In this document: positions 51,701 through 60,893 of the stretch, piece after piece | Position numbering within the stretch: the stretch's first letter is position 1 | Layout: the number at the start of each line of letters is the position of its first letter | DNA from: a virus | DNA: 64,000 bases | IMG/VR virus record: IMGVR_UViG_3300033146_000857 | Span: 1 to 64,000 of that record | Reading direction: 5' to 3' (one strand) | The notes under the pieces: generated by a model | What the model saw: only the letters and a program-made list of their open reading frames with translations | The model's database searches: none | What the model was told of the DNA's origin: nothing | Translations under genes and position numbers: made by a program

Positions 51701-54700
51701 TTAAGATCTTTAGCTTTTGTTATGTCTCTTTCTAGGCTTAAGTTATCTACAAAGTCACTAATAGCTGTAAGTTTAGCTATGTCCATTTTTCCAAGTTTAG
51801 TAGCTAGTTCTTCCATTGGCTTAAGCATTGTTACTCCACCGGCTGTCTTCACGGCCTCTGGATCTTCATTAGATAATACTTGCTTGTGTAGTTTGTCTGG
51901 GTCTGCTTGACTTAGTAATTTTCTGTACTGTTTATCTCCACCTAGTCTGTCATCTAGAACACTCGCAAAGGTATCTCCAATGCTCTTACTAAAACTTTGA
52001 TCATTTGTAAAAGTATCCGCAGCAAGCTTATTAGCAAATTCTGACAAGTCTCCTCCAAGAGACCTGTTTAGGCTTGTAAAAGTAGACCTTATCTGACTGT
52101 CCATTTGTTTCAAAGGAACTTGCATAACTTTACCAAGTTTATCAGCTAAGTTTTCTAGCTCTCCTTTGTCCGAGAGTAGTTTTGTATATCCCCCTTTGTC
52201 AGCTAAGACTGTATCGGTTCTTTCAGATATCTCTTTACGATTTGCATAGAACACAGACTCTTTACCATTTGACGCTATATCTTTCTGTACCTGACCTAGA
52301 ATCTCTAGGTCATTGGTTGCTAATACAGCTACATTTGCTAGATGCTTATAAGATTTTTGCATGTTTGTGATAACACTTTTTAATTCTTTATCACTTAGCT
52401 TATCTTTATCTTTTGTCTTATTATTAAAGCTTATAGCTTTATCAGATATTGCTTGGTCAAAATTTTGTTTATTCTCTGTGGCTGCAATTGGGTTAAGCCT
52501 AACAATCTTGGCTATTGCCTTTGGTAAAGCACCAGTTAAAAGGATACTTTCTACTGATGCTTTATTAGTTACTTTGTCTACCTCTTCTTGTTTAGCTACT
52601 GAGTATAATTTTAAACCACTTAAAAAATTATCCTTAACACTAGTTGTATTGGCTTTTGCACTTAGCTCTTTGAACTCTTGTATATTTTTTAGTAGTTGTT
52701 TTTGATTATTCCCAGCTAAGTCTAGTCCTTTTATAAAAGAGAAATTTTCATCTAAGTAGTTATTCAGGTCTGCTATCTCAGAACTGTACTGTTTCTCCAT
52801 TTCTAGGGCTTTTTTACGGGATATTAGGTTCTTTTGAGCATTACCTGCCTCTATTTCAGAATTCTCGGCTAAAACACTCTTTAGCTCTTCTCCTGATAAG
52901 TCTGTAGTATTCTTTGTCTTTTTTAAGACTAGGGCTTTATCTTTAGATATTCCTGCATAAGTTTTACCTAAGTTACTTTGAAGTTCCGAATAAGCCTCTG
53001 CAGTAGTTGCCATGTGCTCGAATACTTGTTGAGAATTAAACCCAGCATCTTTTTCTGCACTTAGAGCTACGCTTCTATCTATACTGTCGTTTACTCCAAG
53101 TCCTTCTGATATCATTCCAGCACTTAGGCTACCAAGGACTGCTGCTACGGGTATACCAAGTCCAGTTGCTCCTGCCATAGTTGCACCAGCACCAGCTAAA
53201 ACTCCACCAATAATACTTGGTGCTGCTTTAAGCATTGAGGCCCAGAAAACAGAACTTTCAACGTCCTCGTTTTCTGTTTCTTCATAGGCTTTTTTACCTA
53301 AGCTCCATGACTGAGCCGCTGTAGTTAATACAGCCAATGCTGGTAGTTTTGGTATTTTACTTGTCCACTTGCCTACGAAACCTGTGAAAGTCTTTATAGA
53401 AGGAGTTAGTTTTCCAACAGCCTCACCTAATGATTTAGTCAGCCCTGGAGCCATTTTAGCCATCTTATCTCCAGCAGTTATACCAGCCAAGCCTACACCA
53501 GTGCTTAAAGACCCCTTAGATAAGTAATTTGCCCCATAGATTCCGGCTGCAGTTAAGCCTAGCATTAAGCCACTGGTCTCACCTTCTGGAGGTCTAAAAG
53601 ATTCTAAGTAGTCTTCTTTTGACTTGGCATACATTGGCTTCTTTTTTACATCTCCTTCTAAGGTTAGTTGTTTAAATAGATCTCCTGAGCCATCTAGAGA
53701 ACTTTCTAGTTGTGAATAAAAGCCTATTGACCAGCTATTTATCATGTTCTTAAATCTGTTCTTTGTTGAGCTAAGTTGAATTTCATTTGCATCTTCTGCA
53801 GCTGATGTGCCTATTATGCTAGACCTAAAAGCATCTGCTTTGTCTATCTGGTTTGATATGGCTGCATAGGCAGTTCTTTCTCTAACTTCCATACCTCTTG
53901 TGGCGTGCTGAAAAGTGTACCCAGAGTCTTTCATAAACTTAAAGACTCCAATTACTCCCTCATCATTAAAAACCTTATTAAAGTCTTTAAGAGAGATATT
54001 AGCTGCTTTCAATGATTTAGCAAATTTTGCTGAAGGAGCTATAATGTCAGAAAATAACATTCTTTGTCCAGTACCTAGAGTAGAACCTCTCTTTATACCT
54101 GCGTCTTTCATAAGAGACGTAAGTGTTAGTACATCTTCTACAGGTATATTACCTTGAGCTGCGATGTTACCTGAATATTGTAAGGCAAGTCCTAGTGAAT
54201 TTATATCAAGTTTAGACTTGTTAACTGCTGCTGTAAATTGATTAGCCACTACTTCTGACTCAGAGAAAGACTTATCCCAAATGGTTAAAGCTGATGTAAT
54301 AGTCTGAGTAGAATCTTCTAGAGATGAACCTGTTGCTGTTGCCAGTTTAACTACACCACCAAGTGACCCACTAATACTGTTAGCTGTATAGCCTGCTTGT
54401 CCGAGAATAGTCGCTGCATCTGAGATCTCTGAGGCCGAAAACTTAGTAGTCACTGCTACTTTTTTTACAGAGTCTGTTAGTAATCCCATTTCTGTACTAG
54501 ATGACCCAGTTATGGCTTGTAGGTTCTTTAGCCTGTCTTGAAACTCTACAGCACTACCGAGGGTTCCGGTTATTAAGGCTGTGCCTGCTCCAAGTGCTGC
54601 GTATGATCCCATGAAAACTGCATTGTTCATCATCTGCTCTTTAAAGTTATCAACCCTGTTAGCTGCTTGAGCTTGTAAGTTTTTCTTACCAGAGTAAACA

Positions 54701-57700
54701 TCTCTTGTAGCATTTAGTTTATCTTTACTTTGTTGAGAGTTATTTAATTCTTGGTCTATAGATTGTATATGACCTAGGGCACCCAGCACTTGAGTAGTCT
54801 CCCCAGCCCCTTTTGTTTGATAAGTCTTAGCTTTACCTATGTCAGCAGATAGAGATGCTATTTGTTTTTTGTCTAGGCTTAATTTAGTTCCATATTTTTT
54901 AGTAAACTCTTTTTCATTAAGACCTGTAAGCTTTCTAACAGGCTCTAAATTTTCATTAAGCGCATTTATCTCTTTTGAAAGATCTTTTAGAGGTTTAAAC
55001 ACTTTAGATAATTCTTGAGTAGCTATAGACGATCCAAGTTGGTTTGATACTGCATTTTTCTCTGTCCCGCTAAGTTTGTTATATTTATCTACAGTAGTCT
55101 GCTTGACAGTCTCCCCAGCTATTCCTGAATTAAACACTTCTTCTATGACTGCTTTAGCCGGATTATTTTCTTCAAAAGCACTAACTATTAAATCTTTCTG
55201 AAGCTTAAATAATTCTTTCTGCTGCTTTGTCCCTGCAGTCATAAACATAGCACTCTGGTTTATATTTGACACACTTTGGCGCCTATCTGAGTGTGTTGAT
55301 ATATTTTTTGGGTCTATAAGTCTTTTACCCCTTAAGTGTCCTTTAATGTCCCCTTCGCCCACGATTTCTGAATAACTGCTAATTTGTTCTCTTCCAGCCT
55401 GTTCTAATGTTTCGTTTATATTCTGCTTAGCATCTGCTTTACTTTTATTCTCTGTAGTTTTACCTTTGTCTCCATTTTTCTTCTTTTGTGAGGCTATTAA
55501 GTCTTCTTTTTTCTCTGATTCAGACAGATAGTTATCCATAAGTTTTGTAACATCATTAAGCATGTCGTTAGGATCTAGGTCTAGGGGTCTAAAGGTGTAT
55601 TTTGACTTGTCTTTCTTAACTTGTTCTGTCCAGTCTTTCCAACCGGTAACCAAGCCTCCAGTTTCATATTTGCTAAACTTACCTTCCGCTGCGGCCGATT
55701 GAAATCTGTCAAAAGAAGCTTTATCAGTTATGCCTAGACTTTTTGTTGTCTTCTGGTTTAGGACCGACTCACCTTTCATTAGAAGTGCTGGTACTTCATC
55801 TTTAGTTGACTTACCAGGAATAAACCCTCCCTTAGCGAATTTTAATACCCCTCTAGACCTAAATGGAATTTTACCTTTAAGACTCTTATATTTAGCTTGT
55901 GGAAGAACTCTATGCCAGTTGTTATATATTAAATTATCTTCATCGTCTAGTAGGGTTCTTAGAAACTGTTGTTTTCTTTTAAAAGCTGTCTGTTTACTAA
56001 CATCTTTAAGTTCTTCTTTGACATTACTAAGTTTTATCGCTTCCAATCTAGTATTTTTACTGGCCTTAGTTTCAGTAACTAAACTGTTAAATTTTGCATA
56101 GGCTCTATCAAGTGTTTCTTTTGTTGCTTCTGGTTGATAGTTAGCCTTAAAGTAGTCATTGAAACTTTCTCGTTTCTTTAGTCTTTTTTCTTTTTCCAGG
56201 TTAATTTTATCAAGTTTATTTCTGTCTTCTCTTGTTTTTCTCTCTTTAAAGAGTTCATCCGTATTTGTCACTACCGTTGGATCTAGCTTTGTATTACTTG
56301 AAGCTTGAGTCTTATGTTTAGCTAAAGTCTCATCACTGAGAGTTCCTGCTTTTTTATTTACGCCCTCTCTACCGGGTCTTAGCGCACTAGTCTCTTCAGA
56401 ATTTATAAGCTCTTCCATAGAAACCATCTTACCTCTTACGGCTCTTTTCTTATACTTATCCTCTATGTTTATCTGGCCTATTCGTTCATTTAACTCCTCA
56501 GAATAACTCTCTCCTAGTACATGATTAGCTTTTGACTTAGTATGATACTCTCCTAAGCCTGTCTTAGCTAATCTTTCATTTAAGCCATGGTTAAAAGCAC
56601 TAGATATTTGCCTAATCTCATTTGTGCTGTACTCAAGATTACTATCTAAGTAAGGAGTCATACCTTTAAAAGTTTCCTTAGTATTCTGTCTTAGAGCTTT
56701 TCTATACATATTAGCTATAGTTTTCTTAGGATCTTTCCATACTCTTTTTAGCGTCTTAGCTTCTTTACCATCAGTCAGTCTCTGTGTGTAACTGTTTACT
56801 TGGTCTATTACTCTTAAAGCCGCCGCTTGTTGTATAGGATCTTTGTGTAGGTCTTTTGCCATGCTTGCAATAGCCTTTGCCATTATAGGTATCTGTACTC
56901 TATCAACCCCCATACTAGGGCCTATGGCCTGTAGCTTTTGCATCACTCTGCTATATTTTGTAACAAATCTGCCCATTTGGTCTCTGTCCGACATACCCTC
57001 AAGTCCCAGACTCTCAGTTGCTGCTTTTAGTTGTTCTTTCTTTCCTCTAGCTGAATTGGCTTGTTGCTCATATTCTATTTTTCTAAGATATGAACCTTTA
57101 TATTTTTTAGTTTTATAAGTATCCTTGTCTATGAGCCCTGGGTTAGTTGGAACTATGTAGTCTTCTGGATGTCTATTCTCAAATAGACTCTTTCCAAGTT
57201 GTAAAGAGTCTATGTCATCAAAAGGTACGTTAGCAATTCCACCATGAGCTCTTATAAGACTCTCTACTTTATTAGCTTGTATATATTCCTCTTTAGTTAG
57301 ACTTTTCAGCTCTGTATACTTTCCTGATGCTTCTTTTGATAGTTCTGTTTGAGGGCCTCTTAACCTTTTTAGTTGTTCTGGATGCTGAGTTTTTATTTGC
57401 TCGTTTTCAAGAGTATAAAAATCTGCCATTTCTGAGGCATATCCAATTTTATTTCTACTTAAAGCTTGAACTAAAGCATTACGTTTTTGCCATGCCCAGT
57501 CGTCCTTATAATTTTCTCCATTCCAATGATTAAACCTTACTCTTCCAGAACTACCCTTTAAGCCCCCAAGATTTGATGTACCTTGACCTTTTGCGTAGTC
57601 TTCAGCTATCTTAGCTTGTGCTATAAATTTACCTGAGGTTCCTTGATTACTTGTAGATACTGTATTCCAATCTTTGTTATAATCGTAATTTGCCTGTAGG

Positions 57701-60219
57701 TCATAGAGCTGACTAAATAGGCTTTTATAAAAAGTGGTTCCAAGTTTATCTTGCCCAGGTGATGAGGTCATTCCTAACGCTTTTCCTAGATTAACTAATT
57801 TTAGTATTTCTGAAGTATTTGCCTCTTTACTTCTAACTTTACTTATCAGCCTCTCTAGGGCTGTTTTTGACTGTAACTTTCCATTCTTGTCTCTAGTAGT
57901 ATCTTTCTTTAGTAGCTTTTCTAGCTCTCCCTTGCGTATACCTTTAGTTTCAGCATCTCCAGTTAGCACACTGTCTAAATAACTATCTTCTGGACCACTA
58001 TTAGTAGTTAGTTGATAACCAAGGCTATTTGTGTCACTATCTTTCATGTGAGTTATTTCTTTTTCTATCTCAAAAGAGTCTAACCCATAGCCTTCAAGTT
58101 TTTTCCTTTGCTTATCATACTTAGCATCATCGGCCATATTTTTTAAAGACTCTTTAGATCCTAGTAGTCCATATTCTGAACTACTACTAATCTCAGTAGC
58201 TTTATTTAGTTCATCTTGAAATGTAACTACTCCTGAAGGTGAAGAAAAGGAATTCTCCATAGTTTTAGCTATTTGAGGATTAGCTGTTGTAAAGCCGTCT
58301 TCTATGGACCCTCCTATAGAGGTTAATAATCTACTGTATTTTCTTTTAAATAAAGTTGGATAGGCGCTATCAGACACATGCTTCAGCCTTCCAGTAAACA
58401 TTAGATCTTTTTGTAATGTTTCAAAAGTATCTTGGTCTAGCATCCCGCCTATAGTTTTGAAAGTTTTGTCTAACTTCATGTCTTTAAACTTGGTTTTGTT
58501 ATTTTGTCCATAACCCATTATGTTATTCAGAAGTTTCTGCTCAGGACTAGTAGTTACCCTTCTTCGACTATCTTCGTACTCAGCTCTCTTAGCTCTTACT
58601 ACTTTTGATAGTATTGACTGCATGAAATCTTTTCTAGTATTTCCTTGTAGATTGGTCATTCCTTCTTGTAAGAAAGGTTCAAAACCTTTAGGTATCCCAT
58701 TCTTTAGTATAAAAGATGCTGCTTTGGCTGGATTATCCATTGTGTATAGGTTTAGTAGTTTTTTAACACTAGAACTATCTTGACCAAAAGTTTTTACCGC
58801 TTGTCTAAGTGCTCCCTTATGGTTTATGCCTAGACTATTGCTATGTTTTACATCCTTAGCTCTTTGACTCATGTTATGGATTGTTCTAAAAGTATCTTGT
58901 GTAGGTCTATTATTATCTCTTGTGTTAAATATCTCTTCTTTCATACTGTCTGTTAAACTTCTACCAGTAAGTTTTTCTAGTTTATTTATCTCAGCTAGCA
59001 TAAAAGAATTTTCTCTTATTCTAGACCCTTTTCGCCTGTCTAGTTTTATGTCAGCCATCTCTCTAGTGGGTAATGCTTTGTATACTGACACCTCATCGTC
59101 TATTATGTAGTCTTCAAAAGAAGTCTTAAAATCTTTTGAGCTAAGTCTGCTTATATGTTTAAAATCTCCAACTGTAGTAGCTTTTAACTTTGCAGTTGCC
59201 TCATCTGGTGACATACCACTAGTTAGTTCAGAGGCTATTTTACGAAGTTCATTCTGGTATCTAAGTTTCATACCAGCTTGATCAGTCTCAAATTTGCTTA
59301 GGCTGACTCCCAGGTTAGCTGTTCTATATTCTGTAGGTGAACCAATATTTTTTAATAGTGGTAAATTTCTAAGAACTGGAGACTCTCCTTCAAAAGAATT
59401 TCCTAAGTTATTTAAGGTTTTTTCTAAATTTTTATCTAAAGTTCCTCCCAGGGACACAGTTGAAAGACTAGACTCCTTTTCTCTATATCCCACCCTCTGT
59501 CTATCAGCTTGGGCTATTCTTGTTATGCTCTTAGAACCTTTTGGACTAACAAAGGATATATTGTTCATGTCTTTGTGCATGTGAAGTAATGACATAGCTA
59601 ACTTACTTGGTTTAGTGGTATCAAAGCCTGTTGTTGTTGGAATTATAAACTGCTTGGTATCTCTGTTATAAACAAAGCTATCCGCAGTTTTTGCTGCCCC
59701 TCCACTAATTGGACTACTAAGTTGTCTTACTTCTAAGCTCCCGTCAAAAGACCCTGGAGTACTAAGACCCATTTTCTCTATAGTACCTCTTATTCTATTT
59801 TTTAGCTTATGTGTAACATTTCTAGCTTGTGAGTCTGTTATGTTATAGCCTGCTATGAAGCTTTTCCAACTTTTATCAAAACTTTGAGGCTTTTTAACTT
59901 GATGGATGATAAAATCATTAGCCATTTCATCAAAGTTATTTCCTATGTCTAGATTACTAAGTAATTTCTTAGTTCTCTGAGCTGTACTGTTTACTCTCTT
60001 TGGATAGGCCGCGGCTGAAAACTCTTCTAATTTTTCTCTGCCCTCTGAAGGGCTAAATAAATGTTTAAGATCTTTATTGGTGGTTATATGTTTGTACAGA
60101 CGTGCTTTTGTTTTATGTATCTTCTTTGATACTGCGTCTAAAGCTTCAGAGCTATCTGGAGCATCTGGGCTGTTAAGTTCAAGGTTTAGTAAATCATTTA
60201 TGTCATCTATATTAGGCAT
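48778..60219 (-). CDS. giant tape measure protein
   Basis: A 3,813-residue protein setting tail length. Residues about 1895-2130 are the TP901-like tape measure core (EFQDRLKNLQAITGSS, FSASEISDAATILGQAGYT). Membrane-type segments lie near 1880 and 2328-2380 (APSIIGGVLAGAGATMAGA). Two copies of the G-G-x-(I/L)-P-G ... D-x-x-P-(A/T)-L-L ... GE motif occur near 1465 and 3715. Residues about 2920-3120 and 3220-3420 are Arg/Asn-rich amphipathic repeats with roughly 11-residue spacing. No peptidoglycan hydrolase motif seen. Scaled from lambda (about 0.15 nm per residue) the tail would be near 0.55-0.6 micrometre. Opposite-strand ORFs inside are shadows. Confidence 0.93.
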   Translation of the reverse strand: MPNIDDINDLLNLELNSPDAPDSSEALDAVSKKIHKTKARLYKHITTNKDLKHLFSPSEGREKLEEFSAAAYPKRVNSTAQRTKKLLSNLDIGNNFDEMANDFIIHQVKKPQSFDKSWKSFIAGYNITDSQARNVTHKLKNRIRGTIEKMGLSTPGSFDGSLEVRQLSSPISGGAAKTADSFVYNRDTKQFIIPTTTGFDTTKPSKLAMSLLHMHKDMNNISFVSPKGSKSITRIAQADRQRVGYREKESSLSTVSLGGTLDKNLEKTLNNLGNSFEGESPVLRNLPLLKNIGSPTEYRTANLGVSLSKFETDQAGMKLRYQNELRKIASELTSGMSPDEATAKLKATTVGDFKHISRLSSKDFKTSFEDYIIDDEVSVYKALPTREMADIKLDRRKGSRIRENSFMLAEINKLEKLTGRSLTDSMKEEIFNTRDNNRPTQDTFRTIHNMSQRAKDVKHSNSLGINHKGALRQAVKTFGQDSSSVKKLLNLYTMDNPAKAASFILKNGIPKGFEPFLQEGMTNLQGNTRKDFMQSILSKVVRAKRAEYEDSRRRVTTSPEQKLLNNIMGYGQNNKTKFKDMKLDKTFKTIGGMLDQDTFETLQKDLMFTGRLKHVSDSAYPTLFKRKYSRLLTSIGGSIEDGFTTANPQIAKTMENSFSSPSGVVTFQDELNKATEISSSSEYGLLGSKESLKNMADDAKYDKQRKKLEGYGLDSFEIEKEITHMKDSDTNSLGYQLTTNSGPEDSYLDSVLTGDAETKGIRKGELEKLLKKDTTRDKNGKLQSKTALERLISKVRSKEANTSEILKLVNLGKALGMTSSPGQDKLGTTFYKSLFSQLYDLQANYDYNKDWNTVSTSNQGTSGKFIAQAKIAEDYAKGQGTSNLGGLKGSSGRVRFNHWNGENYKDDWAWQKRNALVQALSRNKIGYASEMADFYTLENEQIKTQHPEQLKRLRGPQTELSKEASGKYTELKSLTKEEYIQANKVESLIRAHGGIANVPFDDIDSLQLGKSLFENRHPEDYIVPTNPGLIDKDTYKTKKYKGSYLRKIEYEQQANSARGKKEQLKAATESLGLEGMSDRDQMGRFVTKYSRVMQKLQAIGPSMGVDRVQIPIMAKAIASMAKDLHKDPIQQAAALRVIDQVNSYTQRLTDGKEAKTLKRVWKDPKKTIANMYRKALRQNTKETFKGMTPYLDSNLEYSTNEIRQISSAFNHGLNERLAKTGLGEYHTKSKANHVLGESYSEELNERIGQINIEDKYKKRAVRGKMVSMEELINSEETSALRPGREGVNKKAGTLSDETLAKHKTQASSNTKLDPTVVTNTDELFKERKTREDRNKLDKINLEKEKRLKKRESFNDYFKANYQPEATKETLDRAYAKFNSLVTETKASKNTRLEAIKLSNVKEELKDVSKQTAFKRKQQFLRTLLDDEDNLIYNNWHRVLPQAKYKSLKGKIPFRSRGVLKFAKGGFIPGKSTKDEVPALLMKGESVLNQKTTKSLGITDKASFDRFQSAAAEGKFSKYETGGLVTGWKDWTEQVKKDKSKYTFRPLDLDPNDMLNDVTKLMDNYLSESEKKEDLIASQKKKNGDKGKTTENKSKADAKQNINETLEQAGREQISSYSEIVGEGDIKGHLRGKRLIDPKNISTHSDRRQSVSNINQSAMFMTAGTKQQKELFKLQKDLIVSAFEENNPAKAVIEEVFNSGIAGETVKQTTVDKYNKLSGTEKNAVSNQLGSSIATQELSKVFKPLKDLSKEINALNENLEPVRKLTGLNEKEFTKKYGTKLSLDKKQIASLSADIGKAKTYQTKGAGETTQVLGALGHIQSIDQELNNSQQSKDKLNATRDVYSGKKNLQAQAANRVDNFKEQMMNNAVFMGSYAALGAGTALITGTLGSAVEFQDRLKNLQAITGSSSTEMGLLTDSVKKVAVTTKFSASEISDAATILGQAGYTANSISGSLGGVVKLATATGSSLEDSTQTITSALTIWDKSFSESEVVANQFTAAVNKSKLDINSLGLALQYSGNIAAQGNIPVEDVLTLTSLMKDAGIKRGSTLGTGQRMLFSDIIAPSAKFAKSLKAANISLKDFNKVFNDEGVIGVFKFMKDSGYTFQHATRGMEVRERTAYAAISNQIDKADAFRSSIIGTSAAEDANEIQLSSTKNRFKNMINSWSIGFYSQLESSLDGSGDLFKQLTLEGDVKKKPMYAKSKEDYLESFRPPEGETSGLMLGLTAAGIYGANYLSKGSLSTGVGLAGITAGDKMAKMAPGLTKSLGEAVGKLTPSIKTFTGFVGKWTSKIPKLPALAVLTTAAQSWSLGKKAYEETENEDVESSVFWASMLKAAPSIIGGVLAGAGATMAGATGLGIPVAAVLGSLSAGMISEGLGVNDSIDRSVALSAEKDAGFNSQQVFEHMATTAEAYSELQSNLGKTYAGISKDKALVLKKTKNTTDLSGEELKSVLAENSEIEAGNAQKNLISRKKALEMEKQYSSEIADLNNYLDENFSFIKGLDLAGNNQKQLLKNIQEFKELSAKANTTSVKDNFLSGLKLYSVAKQEEVDKVTNKASVESILLTGALPKAIAKIVRLNPIAATENKQNFDQAISDKAISFNNKTKDKDKLSDKELKSVITNMQKSYKHLANVAVLATNDLEILGQVQKDIASNGKESVFYANRKEISERTDTVLADKGGYTKLLSDKGELENLADKLGKVMQVPLKQMDSQIRSTFTSLNRSLGGDLSEFANKLAADTFTNDQSFSKSIGDTFASVLDDRLGGDKQYRKLLSQADPDKLHKQVLSNEDPEAVKTAGGVTMLKPMEELATKLGKMDIAKLTAISDFVDNLSLERDITKAKDLKNYRFAEGLNRTLRNANIAKDSFKTVSSMSTSDIVNMTDRSGLANNMSEDYRNRQTLTKQIAIKNLDIRTANIKEAKIRQVAFQQQELNISARNKREDAVRQYRFNLDKLNLNTDRSRRDVTINRVSSERNLRRDVGFSGQKIGRSKEYSVEDLGISKERKVEANNRNYNRNIQALDRSVQNQQASALLNYARSLKQVGINFRRSVADLKTSTNQARHDARKNYARQVNDLNRNYGRTLAAINRAIADTNTLFSRNLQKPVVLTVNADTLLGLADKMSNISLAMDANKAKLSENTSAIKQWININKTKEDLVKEAYKEAYKVAGGDVNSEIFNKTYLDYMDKNSDKLIDVIVDQGVTKAQAGFSFDATRALTDPEYMKEMVAAPETAPTAASAATGNSVSIEQLVDLLYGAANGAYRTTTTVGDVTGAKGEMGAALFDLQTAMLKYDLSIRDAGIKLAYDLQDAHRKYSRDLSDIATQFNRNMTKLSLDFQRALEDLSIKLAESMQDIQINKDIKTEELGIGKSFGLEDIARGFEQGIEDINRNTARQLEELGISFSENMTKIADSVRDSFRQIAIHAADAKADLARALSFNLEGMEINSDRLSAALGRQLTEMLNTLAIDVEQSKEALEQSQIDAVALATFDAIAMANKYEESFRDSMKVATFDAVILQQKIEDSIQTTLQKVDVNTENINDKMQSVFQNLFNNEMLQKVANDLGATTAEQLIAGLEKGTIKLKDIKENLVKRLSKTSDETSKAVVDLVDKTGEKTTQAIKNKNFYKPMAAELTKQADWLTRSLKTSTLSINRGFSSVGRDVTKGANEAARTMTRSVSQAMASLNRDLARARAASARAARTIAASSNIAGHSSSVGMSTGGVLPGYGGGDRRPTLLEDGEAVVRKETVRALGADYFNGLNKSTMSIPKVNINTISSSNNQVSQDSGNNFNITIPVAPDASLASIERNLPMIANGVKKVFEEYL

Positions 60220-60220
60220 T

Positions 60221-60804
60221 CTACCCTCCGATTAAAAAGTTTTCAAAACTTGCAAAACCTGCTTCAGGGAGTTTCTTCTTATTAGTGCTCTTTTTACTAG
60301 AGTCTAACTTATGCCCATTTGCTTTTGCTGTCAGTATAAACATATCATATAGGTTTGAGTTGGTAACCCTCAGTCTAAGCTGGGAGGCGTGAATTAAGCT
60401 ATCCTTAGTTAGTATAAAAGCTACTTTCATAAGGTCTACTTCTCTAAAGTCATACAGCCATAAAAAGAGATCATTTAGGTCTAAGTCTGAGACGGTTTCT
60501 ATGATTTCGAAGCTGTCTCCTCCATCCTCTGATTTATCTTCTTCGTTCTCTCTTGGTTTTGGAAAAAAAAATCTGTAAAATAGTCTGAGACTTCCTCTAA
60601 GTATTCTTTACACTGCTCCATACTAAGACTGTCTGTATTAAAGGGTAAAGTTATTTTGCCCAGATCATCTCTTGGTGATAGTACTATTTGTAGTACTTTT
60701 TCATCAAAAACCGGATCATAGAATAATCTTGCAAAGTTGTCTTGGTCTTCTAGGAATAAAGAGTATAATTCTCTGTGCAATCCCCAGGTTATTGTTAGTT
60801 TCAT
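60221..60804 (-). CDS. tail assembly chaperone GT (frameshift product)
   Basis: Reading starts with gpG at 60804 and shifts -1 on the T9 run (60563-60571), changing TTT TTT TTC CAA to TTT TTT TTT CCA. The new frame stays open through the G stop (PKPRENEEDKSED, then FEIIETVSDLDL) and continues into the reading that encodes MKVAFILTKDS, ending at 60221. The total is 194 residues; the arithmetic (584 bases plus one re-read base) is divisible by three. G and GT together coat the tape measure during tail assembly, as in lambda. The 69-residue reading 60221-60430 is the T part and need not be translated alone. Confidence 0.85.
60499..60804 (-). CDS. tail assembly chaperone G
   Basis: A 101-residue protein between the tail tube and tape measure genes, position and size of lambda gpG. 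Mostly helical and acidic (LSMEQCKEYLEEVSDYFTDF). Its final codons include the slippery U9 tract; the zero-frame tail is RTKKINQRMEETASKS. Start codon lies 5 bases behind AGGAG, which can be sequestered by an RNA structure (see 60809-60883). Confidence 0.82.
   Translation of the reverse strand: MKLTITWGLHRELYSLFLEDQDNFARLFYDPVFDEKVLQIVLSPRDDLGKITLPFNTDSLSMEQCKEYLEEVSDYFTDFFFQNQERTKKINQRMEETASKS
60563..60571 (-). promoter_or_regulatory. -1 ribosomal frameshift slippery site
   Basis: Nine consecutive U in the mRNA give the heptamer U UUU UUC in the G reading frame. Both tRNAs re-pair fully after a -1 slip. The downstream frame is open for the whole T segment. Confidence 0.85.
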
Positions 60805-60808
60805 AGTT

Positions 60809-60883
60809 GGCTCCTATTAGTATTAGAAGAGACCAGGAGCCATGGCCTCATCTAATACTAATAGTGTCCCTAAGGACACTATT
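60809..60883 (-). promoter_or_regulatory. structured RNA leader over the G ribosome binding site
   Basis: Three inverted repeats in 75 bases: a perfect 10-bp hairpin AATAGTGTCC/GGACACTATT (60860-60883) right behind the tail tube stop; a perfect 12-bp stem ATTAGTATTAGA/TCTAATACTAAT (60816-60827 with 60851-60862); and GGCTCC (mRNA, 60836-60841) complementary to AGGAGCC (60809-60815), which holds the Shine-Dalgarno of gene G. The last pairing interleaves with the 12-bp stem, so it forms either a pseudoknot or an alternative fold. This could lower chaperone output relative to tail tube. Confidence 0.65.
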
Positions 60884-60893
60884 ATTTTGTTGA

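Noticed and set aside
55730-56101. Long plus-strand readings inside the tape measure gene (also 52361-52705, 58520-58783, 59294-59584)
   Set aside because: All are antisense to one continuous 3,813-codon gene, have no ribosome binding sites and show the Leu/Ser-rich look of shadow frames.
60860-60890. Hairpin plus ATTATTTT read rightward as a terminator
   Set aside because: No rightward transcript is expected here; on the coding (minus) strand there is no U-tract, so I treat it as a structural element.
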